Positions 54,790-64,000 of a stretch of 64,000 nucleotides of DNA are shown one piece after another (positions within the stretch are counted from its first letter, which is position 1; every line of letters starts with the position of its first letter). The notes below the pieces were generated by a model. It worked only from the letters and a program-made list of their open reading frames with translations, was not told the DNA's origin and did no database searches. The DNA comes from Xanthostigma xanthostigma. Taxonomy: Eukaryota; Arthropoda; Insecta; Raphidioptera; Raphidiidae. The DNA lies in the NCBI GenBank assembly GCA_963575645.1, contig OY754465.1:6944001-7008000 (forward strand), given 5' to 3'. The translations under genes were made by a program, and so were the position numbers.

Positions 54790-55140
54790 TCAAAGGTTCC
54801 CAAATTTATTTGGCCATGAAACCCTAATTGATCATACTTTTTTGGCGGTACCTTAGCTGGCTATTTTGAAAACTAAAGTGTTTACCTTATAGTTTGAATA
54901 TTTTCATGTTAGACTCGAAAAAAGAACAATTTATAAATGAAAAATAATTACCTATTAATTATTATTATAAGTATTGCAAAACATTTATTGTAACAAAGAA
55001 ACACAATGTAACTATTTAACGTGAAGAACGAATTTTTTTCACATTTTATTTAACTCTCGGACAGACCGCGGAACCCATGTGACCCTTCCAAGGAACCCCA
55101 AGGTTTCGCGGTCCACCTTTTAGGAATCGTTCACTAGGTA
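54790..55140. mobile_element. hAT relic (AAAGGTTCCCAAA ... GGAACCCC)
   Basis: AAAGGTTCCCAAATTTATTT at the left and GGAACCCCAAGGTTTCGCGG toward the right resemble the subterminal GGTTCCCAAAC/GGAACCC sequences of hAT MITEs. Exact ends and target duplication are not clear. Non-coding. Confidence 0.4.
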
Positions 55141-55427
55141 ACACCACAATTCAGATAATAAACTAAGAGAACTGATAACTTTGGGGCCGTCTCACGTCAC
55201 ATTATGTCATAATGTTCCTTGTGCGCTCACAGTTCAGACGCCTTTTTTGTTTCAACGTTTTTTACACAAATAAAGAGTTATTTAGTTTTTGATGATATTT
55301 ATCAAACATTGTTTTTTCCACATAGGTATGTGTTTTAGATCAGCTCTAAATATCTCGAGAGCGAAACATTTAATATAAATGATCGAGCGAAGCTTAACCA
55401 CAATTATATCTATAGTTTTGCACGAAG
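55141..55427. other. Intergenic, nothing recognised
   Basis: No feature supported. Confidence 0.3.
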
Positions 55428-56330
55428 AAACCAAACTTTGGGAGGATATTTGATACGCAAATATAAAGAGCCCTATTGTATTTGGGGAAAATGCTATAAC
55501 GGTGTTTATATATAATAATGGCATATTTTTCATAACGACTTATTTATTCTATTTATTTTTTCAAGAAAGTTTTGTTAAATTTTTTTTTTCTAAACCTTAT
55601 AGTTTCGGAAATATTTTGAAAATAAAAAAAAATCAGCCGCTCTTTTGTTTTATGGATCTGACAGAAATAAACAAGTTCGGCATGCTTTGATTAATTTTTA
55701 CATGATGTAGGTAACCATGGCAACGAGTAGCAAATATTATATTGAATACTAGCCATCATCCGCGTCACCTCACGCGATATCAAAAATTTTATTTTCTTTA
55801 TTATAATCAAATGTCGACATTTTTTAAGTTGGAATGATCCCGTCGCCCAATAGGTCATATGCATGAGATTCCAAATTGGTTTAAATTTTTATTTTGAAAT
55901 ATATTTTAGTACCTGATCATATCGTAATGGTTATTTTATTAATCTAATCACTGAAAAAAAATACAAATAATAAACAAGAAATGTAGAAAATACGCGCTAT
56001 TTTCGAGTTATCAAAACGCAACGTGACGTCAGAGTATATATCAACAACAATTTCCATGACGACTGAAAGAAAACAACAAATAAACTTCATTTAGAACATT
56101 GACAATTTGACATCAAGGTTGACATGCATCGTATATCATGACGTCACAAGCCCGCCAACATGGCCGATTGTTTAAACTGTCTATTTTTGAATGTGAAATT
56201 TAATATGTTTTTTCTTATGATAATATTACATTTTTAAATAATTATTAATTTTTTTCCGTATTATGGTTGACTAAATAATCAATTAAAATTATAAAAAAAA
56301 TACATGCATATGACCTATTGGCTGTAATTT
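55428..56330 (+). repeat. Dispersed repeat, filled-site copy
   Basis: Parallel to 13690-14147 up to GTCGCCCAAT (55851), interrupted by the MITE 55852-56316, and resuming with TTGGCTG before similarity ends. Confidence 0.65.
55852..56316. mobile_element. MITE with AGGTCATATGCATG ends, precise insertion
   Basis: AGGTCATATGCATG and CATGCATATGACCT are perfect 14-bp inverted ends. Comparison with the uninterrupted CCCAATTGGC at 14134 implies a 2-bp AT duplication. Contains a facing pair of TGACGTCA sites (56024, 56139), as in the unrelated-ended MITE at 35411. Confidence 0.78.
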
Positions 56331-56854
56331 TTTCCTTGCTGAAGTATATACCATCCAGGGAAAGCTTTCGCAATTCACAATATTTCTGACTATTTAATTT
56401 AAAAAGAATAATGAAATCATTGAGTATTTAAGTCAAACAGATTTCATTGTTCTCCGAGTTGTGACATTATAACGCATTGCCAGGATGACGAGTCGACTCT
56501 GACAATTGTATGTGATTGGTAGACCAGTGAAATGGTACCCACAAAGTGAATTTAATTACCATGCTGCGAGTTTCGCTACAAACGCATTCTTGCGGCTTGT
56601 GGGGCATATATTGTGTGATTTACCATCAGAATGTAGTCATCTTTTTAGGAATACACCAGCTGTGTAATTTCAGAGCACACGTTCATATACGACCTTCTTT
56701 ATGTCTTAATTGTATACAATGTGTTTGATTTCAACGAACATAGTGCAGTTACGTGTTAAATATCTTTATTTGATTTACATTATTGCAAATTACTTTAAAT
56801 AAATATATTCAGCCCAAAAAATTGTGACAACGTTAATTTTGACAGTAAATCATA
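56331..56854. other. Intergenic, paralogous to 57960-58230
   Basis: ACGAGTCGACTCTGACAATT and TTTAATTACCATGCTGCGAG recur with changes at 58117-58205, suggesting an old duplicated repeat. No gene recognised. Confidence 0.4.
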
Positions 56855-57384
56855 TTTTTAACCGACTTCATAAAAGGAGGAGGTTCTATGTTCGACTGTA
56901 TATTTTGTTTTTATGTATGTTCATCGATTTCTCCGTCAATTATGAACCGATTTTTAAAATTCTTTTTTTATTCGAAAGAGTGCACTTCCGAGGTAGTCCC
57001 ATCGGAACCAAGTCAGGATCTGATGGTGGAATCCGGAGAAATCGAGGGAAATTCTCAAATTTCAAAGGCACGCATACTTGGCCTACCCATTGCAATACTT
57101 TATCTAACACTAAAAAGAGAAAAATAAAATATTTTTAACAAAAAATTGAACCGACTTCAAAATATGCACTAAAAAGTAAAAAATAATAATTATTGTTATT
57201 TTTGGAGTCGGTGTCACATCGGAATTCGAAAGTAGCAATTTAAATCTTACATGTCTCTAGTTCTCGGAATAGATTTCATTTTGACTGACACCGACTCCAA
57301 AAATAACAATAATAAAATTATTATTTTTTACTTTTTAGTGCATATTTTGAAGTCGGTTCAATTTTTTTGTTAAAAATATTTTTT
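56855..57384 (+). mobile_element. AACCGACTTC foldback repeat (copy 3)
   Basis: Same left block as copies 1 and 2. The hairpin arms differ near the loop (ATAATAATTATTGTTATTTT instead of AATTGC...), and the loop 57215-57286 is in the copy 1 orientation. Confidence 0.7.
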
Positions 57385-57502
57385 AAAACATGTTTTTTAA
57401 TATAACGACTTTCAAAGTTAGCCTAGGATTTTATTCTTTAATACAACGCCAAACAAATAAAAATATTTAGCATGTAAAGTCAAATTAAATGCACCAAAAA
57501 AT

Positions 57503-57677
57503 AATTTTTAAATATAATGGTTTCGTTCAACAGCGACAGGATGTCCCCAAACCCGATGTAATTTAATATTTTGAGTGAGCTTAGAAGGCGAATTGTTTAT
57601 TAAAAAAAATAAATTATATCGAGGTGGGGGGACATCATATGCTGTTGAACAAAATCGTTATATTTAAAAATTATCTT
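57503..57677. repeat. Foldback with CAACAG / CTGTTG arms
   Basis: TTAAATATAATGGTTTCGTTCAACAG pairs (split here: TTTCGTTCAACAGC with GCTGTTGAACAAAA), including GGATGTCCCC / GGGGGACATC. Short centre. Confidence 0.65.
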
Positions 57678-57699
57678 TTCACTTTTTAGTGCAAATTGC

Positions 57700-58545
57700 T
57701 ATAAAAGCGTGTTTTTTAGTTTTTTTAAATTGTCTCATTAAAAACTATGCCCACGGGTAGGCAACGCAACGTATAGCGGCTCGTTATCTTGCTTACAGTG
57801 ATTTTTGAAGTTAAGTAATCAATTTAAATAAATTATATATTTGAAAATATTTATATATTTCTATAAATTATTGTATTGTCATCAATTGTTAATACGTGTG
57901 CAAAATTTCAAATTATTTAGACGTCTAAAACTGGATGAAAATTGATTTGAAAGATTTCATTACATACAATGATTCTTTAAATTAAAGCTTCAGTATGTGT
58001 TTTTAGAAACGTATTCGTCATGCTGCTCTTGGGTGTCAGAGATTGTAAACGTTCAATAACTAAGGTCATTAGTATCTGTCACATTCTATGATTTAACGTT
58101 ACAAAGTAATGCCAACCTAACGAGTCGACACTGACAATTCGATGCGGTTGGCAAACCTGTGAACGTGTGCCTCTACACAGAGAGTTTAATTACCGTGCTG
58201 TGGGATTCATTACAGTAGCTTCTTTTGTGTCGCACTGCGTGTGCTAACAGAAAATTTTCAGAAAAATGTATTCCAGTTGGGAAAATCATATCGTTTAGAT
58301 ACAACATGTTTAATACATTTACGTTTTCCAAGTGTAATTTACCTATACATAGTATGTAGACAAATATACTATTAAACAGCGAAAAAATGAATGGAAAAAT
58401 TGAAGAGTTAACATTTTAGTACAAAAAAAAAAACTCGAGTCGCAGTGCGAAACCCTGCCGACAATATAGTGTATTTGCTAACACAGGGAGTGTGACTTTG
58501 TTTAGTGAACTTAACACTTGTTTTTGGACAAAATAAAAAATGTAA
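57700..58545. other. Intergenic with repeat fragments
   Basis: AAAGCGTGTTTTTTAGTTTT (57703) is shared with 49562. 58117-58205 parallels 56489-56570. 58413-58500 is an inverted fragment of the 6670 repeat (CTGCCGACAATATAGTG). No gene recognised. Confidence 0.4.
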
Positions 58546-59284
58546 TCTATACTAATATATAAAGCTGAAGAGTTTGTTTGTTTGTTTTTTTGGTTGGTTG
58601 AACGCGCTAATCTCAGACACTACTGGTTCGAAATGAAAAAATTTTTTTTTGTTGGATAGCCCATTTATCAAGGAAGGCTATAGGCTATATAATATCACGC
58701 TACGACCAATTGGAGCGGAACATTAATGAAAAATGTTGCATGATATATCTCAAAATTAGTCCGTCCGACAAATATTATCAGGTGAAATGCCTAAATATTG
58801 CAATATTAGCGCGTTGGGTTTACAAGACCGGATAGCTCAGTCGGTAAAGTGTACGACTCTTAATGCCAGGATCTTGGGTTCAAGTCCCACGTCAGCGAAA
58901 ATATTTTTATTTTTTTTTATTTTCTACATTGCTTTCTTCTAAGGCTTACATTTTAATTTTTTAAAATTTTATTACGACTAATTAAAATTAAATAAATCTA
59001 ATTAATAACTCATTTGAAAACTGTTACAACTATAGGTACCTATATAAAAATAATTTTCCTACAGTGTTTTCAATTAAATATTTATTATATTAAAAGAAAT
59101 TTATTACTTAAAAAAAGTTTAAATACTGCTTTTTAACGACAAAAACTTTTGAACGGTAACGCCGATCATTATGAAGTTTGGACACAACATTCATCTCGGT
59201 AAACTAAGATGAATGTGCGTACTCATCTCCCTTCCTTCCCCATTCGTTTTTTTGCACCCGGGGGAAACCGGGCGGGACCGCTAG
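58546..59284 (+). mobile_element. Helitron with tRNA-Lys module (copy 8)
   Basis: TCTATACTAATATATAAAGC start, CACCCGGGGGAAACCGGG hairpin, CTAG end, A/T flanks. 739 bp, long subfamily, very close to copy 1. Confidence 0.87.
58826..58897 (+). ncRNA. tRNA-Lys-like module (anticodon CTT)
   Basis: GACCGGATAGCTCAGTCGG, loop CTCTTAA, GGTTCAAGTCCC. A and B boxes match pol III consensus, with T-run at about 58903. The acceptor stem has an A in place of C at position 2. Confidence 0.68.
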
Positions 59285-59395
59285 TCCCTTAATGCATCCC
59301 TTAAAATAATATTTTTTTTTAATTTAAATATTACTATCAGTTTACCAAATTAAATTCACGCTTCACTAAGTAAAACCATAATATCTGATTTTTCC

Positions 59396-59577
59396 ACGTT
59401 TTTATAAAATTTTTAAGTCCGGTCCTGTCGGGCTGATTTTATTAAAATTTTAGCAGCACATTTTAATAATTAATAAAGGGTTAAATTTGAAATTTGAAAC
59501 GATTCCGAGAATTGGCAACTTAGTTGACCAACTTTATTTTGGTACGGTAGGTACCATAATAAAGTTGGTCAACTAAC
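59396..59577. repeat. Dispersed repeat plus perfect hairpin
   Basis: 59396-59505 matches 37653-37760. It is followed by TTAGTTGACCAACTTTATT and its complement AATAAAGTTGGTCAACTAA around GGTAC/GTACC (59519-59575). Confidence 0.6.
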
Positions 59578-59930
59578 TTGCAGGGGCGTAGCTACCGCCG
59601 TATCAACAGTATCAATTATACGAGGCCCCCGGGGGCTCACAACGTGCGTAAGCAAAAAAATAAAAACTTCCCAAATTTTTGTCACTATTGTCCATAGAGG
59701 CAGAAACTTTAGAAAAACTAGTCGTCATCAGCTATAAACGATTTAATAAATCAGTTGCCGAAAAAGAGGCAAGGAGTGTGTATATTTAATTTGAATTGTT
59801 TGTAGAAATTTTGGAAAAAGTGACAGATAGATAATTATGATGAATAAATATTTCTTTTAATTTTATGCAAACATTTTTTTTTCTTTTGTGAGAAATCTTT
59901 ACCCTTCCTAACAAATTTTTATACGGGACA
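59578..59930. other. Intergenic with a TE-like left end
   Basis: CAGGGGCGTAGCTACCGCCG at about 59581 resembles an hAT-type terminus, but no matching right end is visible. Confidence 0.3.
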
Positions 59931-60706
59931 CAGGGCTGCCAGATTTCTCTCCTCAGAAATCCGTCGGTAAGGGGAAAAGTGGTGGGGAAGTGGTCTGAAA
60001 AATCCGTTTCCATCCGTTCGCCCGGTTCACCCATTAATGCAATGAGTGTGAGAGAGATAGAGAGTAAAGTGAAGTACCATAAACGACACATCGACGTGTT
60101 TCCACCTTCATTATGGCTTTATTATTAACATTATTAAATGAATTTCGTATAAGACGTTGAATTTACTTTTACTTACAAACAGACTTTAAATTGAATAGAA
60201 ATGATTCATTTTTTCACATCCAATGAATCGATTATTACGTAGATTTTTCACATTTTTTTATTCGCTACAACATAAAAAAACAGGTTTCCATGCTGTCAAA
60301 AATGAAATACAATTTTTGCAAGTGTACTGGATTTTTTATTACAAAAACTGCGATTTGGCTTACATAAATATTCATCGATATAGCTGGTGTGTGTTTCGCG
60401 AACACATTGTTTCATACACTCTCTTATCTTTTTCTACCCAAATAGAGAGAGGAGTAGGACAGAGGTAGTGAAAGAAACGTGCTCAGATATGCTTGAATGT
60501 GCTAAAAATACCCGAATGTCCCCAAATTATCGATTATCGAGTGAAGTTTGAATTTATATGTAGTAAAAAAGGTAAAAAATTCGGAAAAGTTAGAAAATCC
60601 GTTGAAATCCGTTCAGATCATGAAATCCGTTCCATTATCCCTTCAAATTTATTTCTACTCGAAAAATCCGTTTGGAACGGAAGAATCCGTTCATCTGGCA
60701 GCCCTG
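59931..60706. mobile_element. hAT-type element, 776 bp, TSD ACGGGAC
   Basis: CAGGGCTGCCAGAT and ATCTGGCAGCCCTG are perfect 14-bp inverted ends. ACGGGACA precedes and ACGGGACC follows: 7 of 8 target-duplication bases agree. GAAATCCGTT-type motifs recur near both ends. The open frames here span these motifs and are not convincing proteins. Confidence 0.8.
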
Positions 60707-61289
60707 ACGGGACCCCGCTAAGGCACGCTACGCTTCTGCAGTAACTTGACAGCTTTTTTGTCGGTTATGGGTTTAGCATTACGGCTAGTCGTTTTTGATC
60801 TTCAAATTACGCACATTTGAATGTAAATTGTATGAACGTTTTTTCATTTGATGCTTTAATATGTTTTGTATATTATTTGCTACACATTCGTTTGGAAACA
60901 CGAAAAATGAGATTTAATATTTACTTTCCTGTAAGCTTGTAAAGCACACATTAAAATCTACAATATCATATTTTTTTGAGTTTTTGCTCTTTACACAAAT
61001 CCATAAAATCAACAAACATTTCTTCATTACTTTTTTTATCTGTTCAATATTTTGTTTCTATTTTAACATTTTAAAGTCGGTTATAAAATATATTCACAAT
61101 ATTTTTGACGTTCATCTTGAATGAATCATTCGATCATCAAAATATTCATCTTTCGATTTTTAAAATCAAAGATTATTCCCAACTCGGTTAGAGTACGATA
61201 ACTCGATGTGCAAAATATCCATTGGAAATACACAATTATTATTTTATATAACATATAACAGTGTTATTAACCGTTGTAAGTACGGAAAA
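60707..61289. other. AT-rich intergenic
   Basis: ACCCCGCTAAGGCACGCTAC (60714) continues the target sequence of the hAT insertion. Beyond that nothing recognised. Confidence 0.3.
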
Positions 61290-61888
61290 TCTTTATATAT
61301 AAAAATTACGTGTCACGTTGTTTGTCCGCGTTTGTCCTCGATGAACTCCTAAACTAATGAACCGATTTTAAATTTGATTTGCACACCGTGTGCAATTCGA
61401 CCCAACTTGAAAGATAGGATAGTTTACATTTCAATTTATAGTCGCAATATTATTTTATTGCAAATTATTTGTCTATTCCTTGACAGTCATAATTATCTGT
61501 TGACTGGATTGAGTAAATATTCAATAGATGGCGCAACGTTTCATATAAGCTACAATTCAATAGCATAACCACCACGTGTTGCTGAGGTTAAGGTATCGAG
61601 CACGACGGCGCAGCCGGAGTGCTCAGCTCCAAAGGATTCTAACAGATGGCGATACCTGTTGACTGGATTGAGTGAATATTCAATAGATGGCGCAACGTTT
61701 CATATAAGCTACAATTCAATAGCATAACCACCACGTGTTGCTGAGGTTAAGGTATCGAGCACGACGGCGCAGCCGGAGTGCTCGAATATATATATATTAT
61801 CGCGTTAAAATAAAAACGCTTTTCGTGGAGACCAACTTTGCAACGGTGGAAATCTACAAATTCGAGCGAAGCCGAACCGGGCCGCTAT
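61290..61888 (+). mobile_element. Third-family Helitron, with internal duplication
   Basis: Starts TCTTTATATATAAAAATTAC and continues TGTTTGTCCGCG...GATGAACTCCTAAACTAATG, as in common insect Helitrons. The right end GAAGCCGAACCGGGCCGCTAT fits, except CTAT for CTAG. A 159-bp segment is duplicated (61497-61655 and 61656-61783). Confidence 0.6.
61497..61783 (+). repeat. 159-bp tandem duplication
   Basis: CTGTTGACTGGATTGAGT and GTATCGAGCACGACGGCGCA occur in both units; the second unit is incomplete at its right end. One A/G difference in GAGT(A/G)AATATT. Confidence 0.85.
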
Positions 61889-61913
61889 TGATTTATATAA
61901 ATTAATTTTTTTT

Positions 61914-62350
61914 ACGCAGTGAAAAGGGGAAGGCTTTTGGAGGGTTTTCTTTAAAAAACAATTACGAGGTCGTGTCGATGTGATAACGTTTTGCGCAATG
62001 AAAAGGGGAGGGCGATTGGGGAGAGTTCTTTAAAAAACAATTACGGGGTCGTGTCAATGCGATGGCTTTTCTTTCTGCGCAATGAAAAGGAGAGGGCGTT
62101 TTACAAAACAATGATTGGGTCGTGTATACAAAGTGAGATAGTAATACAGTAACTCTACACCAGTTGCTATGTCGTGTATATATGATTTCTGATTGGTGAG
62201 ATTCAAAAAATGACAGTGAAAGACGAAGAGTAGTAGTTTTTTACGTATTTTTGAGGTTTGTGAATAACCCGCAAAATTTTTTTTGTAGAACATCAAAATT
62301 TAGCGTATTCTATGACCTAAAAAAAAGTTAAAATTTGGGCACATCGTACT
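61914..62350 (-). repeat. Minisatellite-bearing repeat (third locus)
   Basis: Two to three units with AAAAAACAATTACG(A/G)GGTCGTGT, then a unique part matching 15540-15800 in reverse complement. Shares the unit with 3772-4020. Confidence 0.68.
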
Positions 62351-62919
62351 GGACCCCCCAACTGTACTTATACAATGGCAATTGGTTATCATCGCAATGA
62401 GATTTTCTTCCCCTCTTTTTTTCAGATATAATAAATATTCATTATTTTTGTTGAGGTTCTAATTAGTTTTTATTGAGAAGTCTATAGTTTTTGTAACGTT
62501 AGCTAACTTTTCGCTTCTAAAATAAGGCAAATAAATCAGGATCATTAAAACAACTGCATAAAGTTTTAAACGTACAGTCTAACAAGGAATCTAAAGTGAA
62601 ATGAAGGTAGAAACGAGTGGAACGAGACTAATTAGGATTATTTACATACCTGTTGAAACATTAAGTAACGGAATTTGGCAGGGCAAACATCGGATCGCTG
62701 TCTGCCGATGTAACCAGTGCCTATCTACTACACTGTATCCAAAAAAGATAGAATTATCAACATTTATGCCATAGCGGACCAGACAAATATTATTACGATG
62801 TAACAATGTTTTTAAGATTCGGGGTACCTACCTCAAAACGAAAAAATATTGTAAAATTTTGAAAAGTGAATTTTGACGTAATTGGTAATACCATTCTCCA
62901 CTAGTGGGTTGAAATGGTA
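62351..62919. other. Intergenic, nothing recognised
   Basis: Hairpin-like CATCGGATCGCTGTCTGCCGATG near 62689-62711. No gene. Confidence 0.3.
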
Positions 62920-62995
62920 AAACGGGTCGCAGTGCCAAAGTCTGCGGACAATATAGTATATTTGCGAAGGCTTACAGATTTGCGAAGGATTGCAC
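62920..62995 (-). repeat. Fragment of the 6670 repeat
   Basis: GGGTCGCAGTGCC...GGACAATATAGT matches 6682-6730 inverted. Confidence 0.45.
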
Positions 62996-63092
62996 ATTTT
63001 ACGCTATTATGGCATGCTAAACATCCATCCAAAATTTTATTTCAATCTGTTCAGTCGTTTGATTTCTATCGTGCTCAGAGATAAACAAACTA

Positions 63093-63425
63093 AAGGCCGC
63101 TGCACACGAGGCTAGAAACACTGCTTGGAGTTCTGCTGGCCGGTGGGCTGGGTACGAAGCTGGAAATGGCGTCACTTCGGGATCGCCTGCTAGCTCACAA
63201 GATAGGTTTCAAAATTAGAGCAGGGACAATTTTCCTTGCTATGCTAAGTATGAGCAGTATCTTGTCACGTGAGCGACTTGAACAAACGCCCACAAACCAA
63301 CATGGCGTCATTATGCTCAGTCAGACAACAAACACGTTTTGCTCTGTGCTTATATTTGAACAGTCACTGCAAATTTAGCAATGAATCTAGCAGTGTTTCT
63401 AACCTCGCGTGCAGTGGCTTTAACA
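63093..63425 (+). mobile_element. GGCCGC...GCACACGAGGC MITE (copy 2)
   Basis: AAAGGCCGCTGCACACGAGG and CTCGCGTGCAGTGGCTTT are inverted ends, extended by CTAGAAACACTGCT / AGCAGTGTTTCTAA. Interior inverted relative to 23101-23556. An open frame (63166-63378) is partly shared in sequence with the minus frame of copy 1 but unrecognised. Confidence 0.6.
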
Positions 63426-64000
63426 GAGTAGCAAACTTCCTAAAATATGATTTTTAGACTCAAGGGTCCTCGAAACAAAAAAATATTGTATCATTTTGAA
63501 AAGTGAAATTTTAACATGGTACCATTATCTACTCGTTGGAATGATAAGAAATAAAAATCATCGAGGGTTACGGGGATTGTGAAAAATTCGAAATGAGCTG
63601 TAAATACATATTTTAAAAAATTTTGAACAGACTGTATATACACACACAAATCGCTTTTGTTCATTTGAACACGTAATAAATCCCAGGATGGAACGTTTCA
63701 GCACGAACTATTGGTATTACTTAACAAGCAGGTATGCATCTAGTTAATCCAAATACCTTTTCTGACATTAACATCTTCTGGGCGTTACCTATCTTGTATT
63801 GCATGCAGCAATAACTCATTGCCTCGAAACAAACCCATATATAATTATTTTTAGTGATAAAAAATTAAGCTAAAATTATGCATAACAAAGTTTCGTAATA
63901 ACTGAGAAAACACACTAACGATTCAGGGTACCCTACAAAGTTTTATCATTAGTGGTTGTGTCGTTCAAAATAATATACACATATTAAATTGTCTACATGT
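63426..64000. other. AT-rich intergenic, nothing recognised
   Basis: A short resemblance to 62870-62900 (GAAAAGTGAA...TTTTGA, TGGTACCATT) suggests another diffuse repeat. No gene. Confidence 0.3.

Noticed and set aside
43775-57138. Protein family shared by the three AACCGACTTC repeats
   Set aside because: Similarity is at DNA level in more than one frame, start sites differ, and the block is part of a non-coding foldback element.
915-58897. True tRNA-Lys genes
   Set aside because: Acceptor and anticodon stems are mismatched in each copy and every copy lies at the same place inside a Helitron.
60493-60744. 83-codon ORF with repeated K-S-V-E-I-R-S
   Set aside because: It arises from GAAATCCGTT repeats at the right end of the hAT element and runs past the element border.
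671-63457. Open frames of 60-136 codons scattered on both strands
   Set aside because: Nearly all lie in repeats or AT-rich DNA, overlap on opposite strands, lack domains, and where paralogues exist do not show coding-type conservation.

Overview
The window looks like an intergenic, repeat-saturated stretch of an AT-rich arthropod nuclear genome, most likely a holometabolous insect, with Lepidoptera my first guess. The grounds are the base composition, the insect-type Helitrons (5'-TC, a CCCGG/CCGGG hairpin before a 3' CTAG, insertion between A and T), many MITEs and foldback elements, and 5'-truncated LINE tails. I see no bacterial signature: no operons, no ribosome binding sites, no long ORFs. 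I recognise no intact conserved host gene. The longest open frames are repeat-derived or unrecognisable.

Layout. 1-11 kb: tRNA-module Helitrons (639, 3210, 4725), a perfect inverted repeat with a hammerhead-like core (2032-2407), a TA-flanked MITE and a family of palindromic MITEs. 11-22 kb: a LINE C-terminal fragment (11955), two repeat blocks that recur inverted elsewhere, a 29-bp minisatellite (14515), a hAT element with an 8-bp target duplication and a transposase remnant (17742-18399), and TA- and TTAA-flanked foldback elements. 22-25 kb: a textbook heat-shock promoter (perfect HSE, TATA box, TCAGT initiator) without a recognisable coding region, then Harbinger-like elements. 25-39 kb: 155-bp tandem repeats, paired MITEs (one pair carrying an internally deleted mariner-type transposase), a hAT MITE, and a degenerate Helitron. 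39-49 kb: three inverted Helitrons, nested palindromic MITEs, a large foldback element and a 104-bp perfect palindrome. 49-64 kb: a second hAT MITE, three copies of a GACTTC-type foldback repeat, a 138-bp tandem array, a filled/empty site pair for a MITE, two more Helitrons and a third hAT element.

The most unusual theme is a Helitron family carrying a tRNA-Lys-derived pol III module: A box, B box and T-run are kept, while the anticodon stem has decayed. Second is a foldback repeat in which one of three copies has its hairpin loop inverted relative to its flanks. Third are hammerhead-ribozyme-like motifs of the kind found in Penelope-like elements. Calls rest on reading the sequence by eye; superfamily names are inferred from termini, target duplications and peptide motifs, and no database search was possible.
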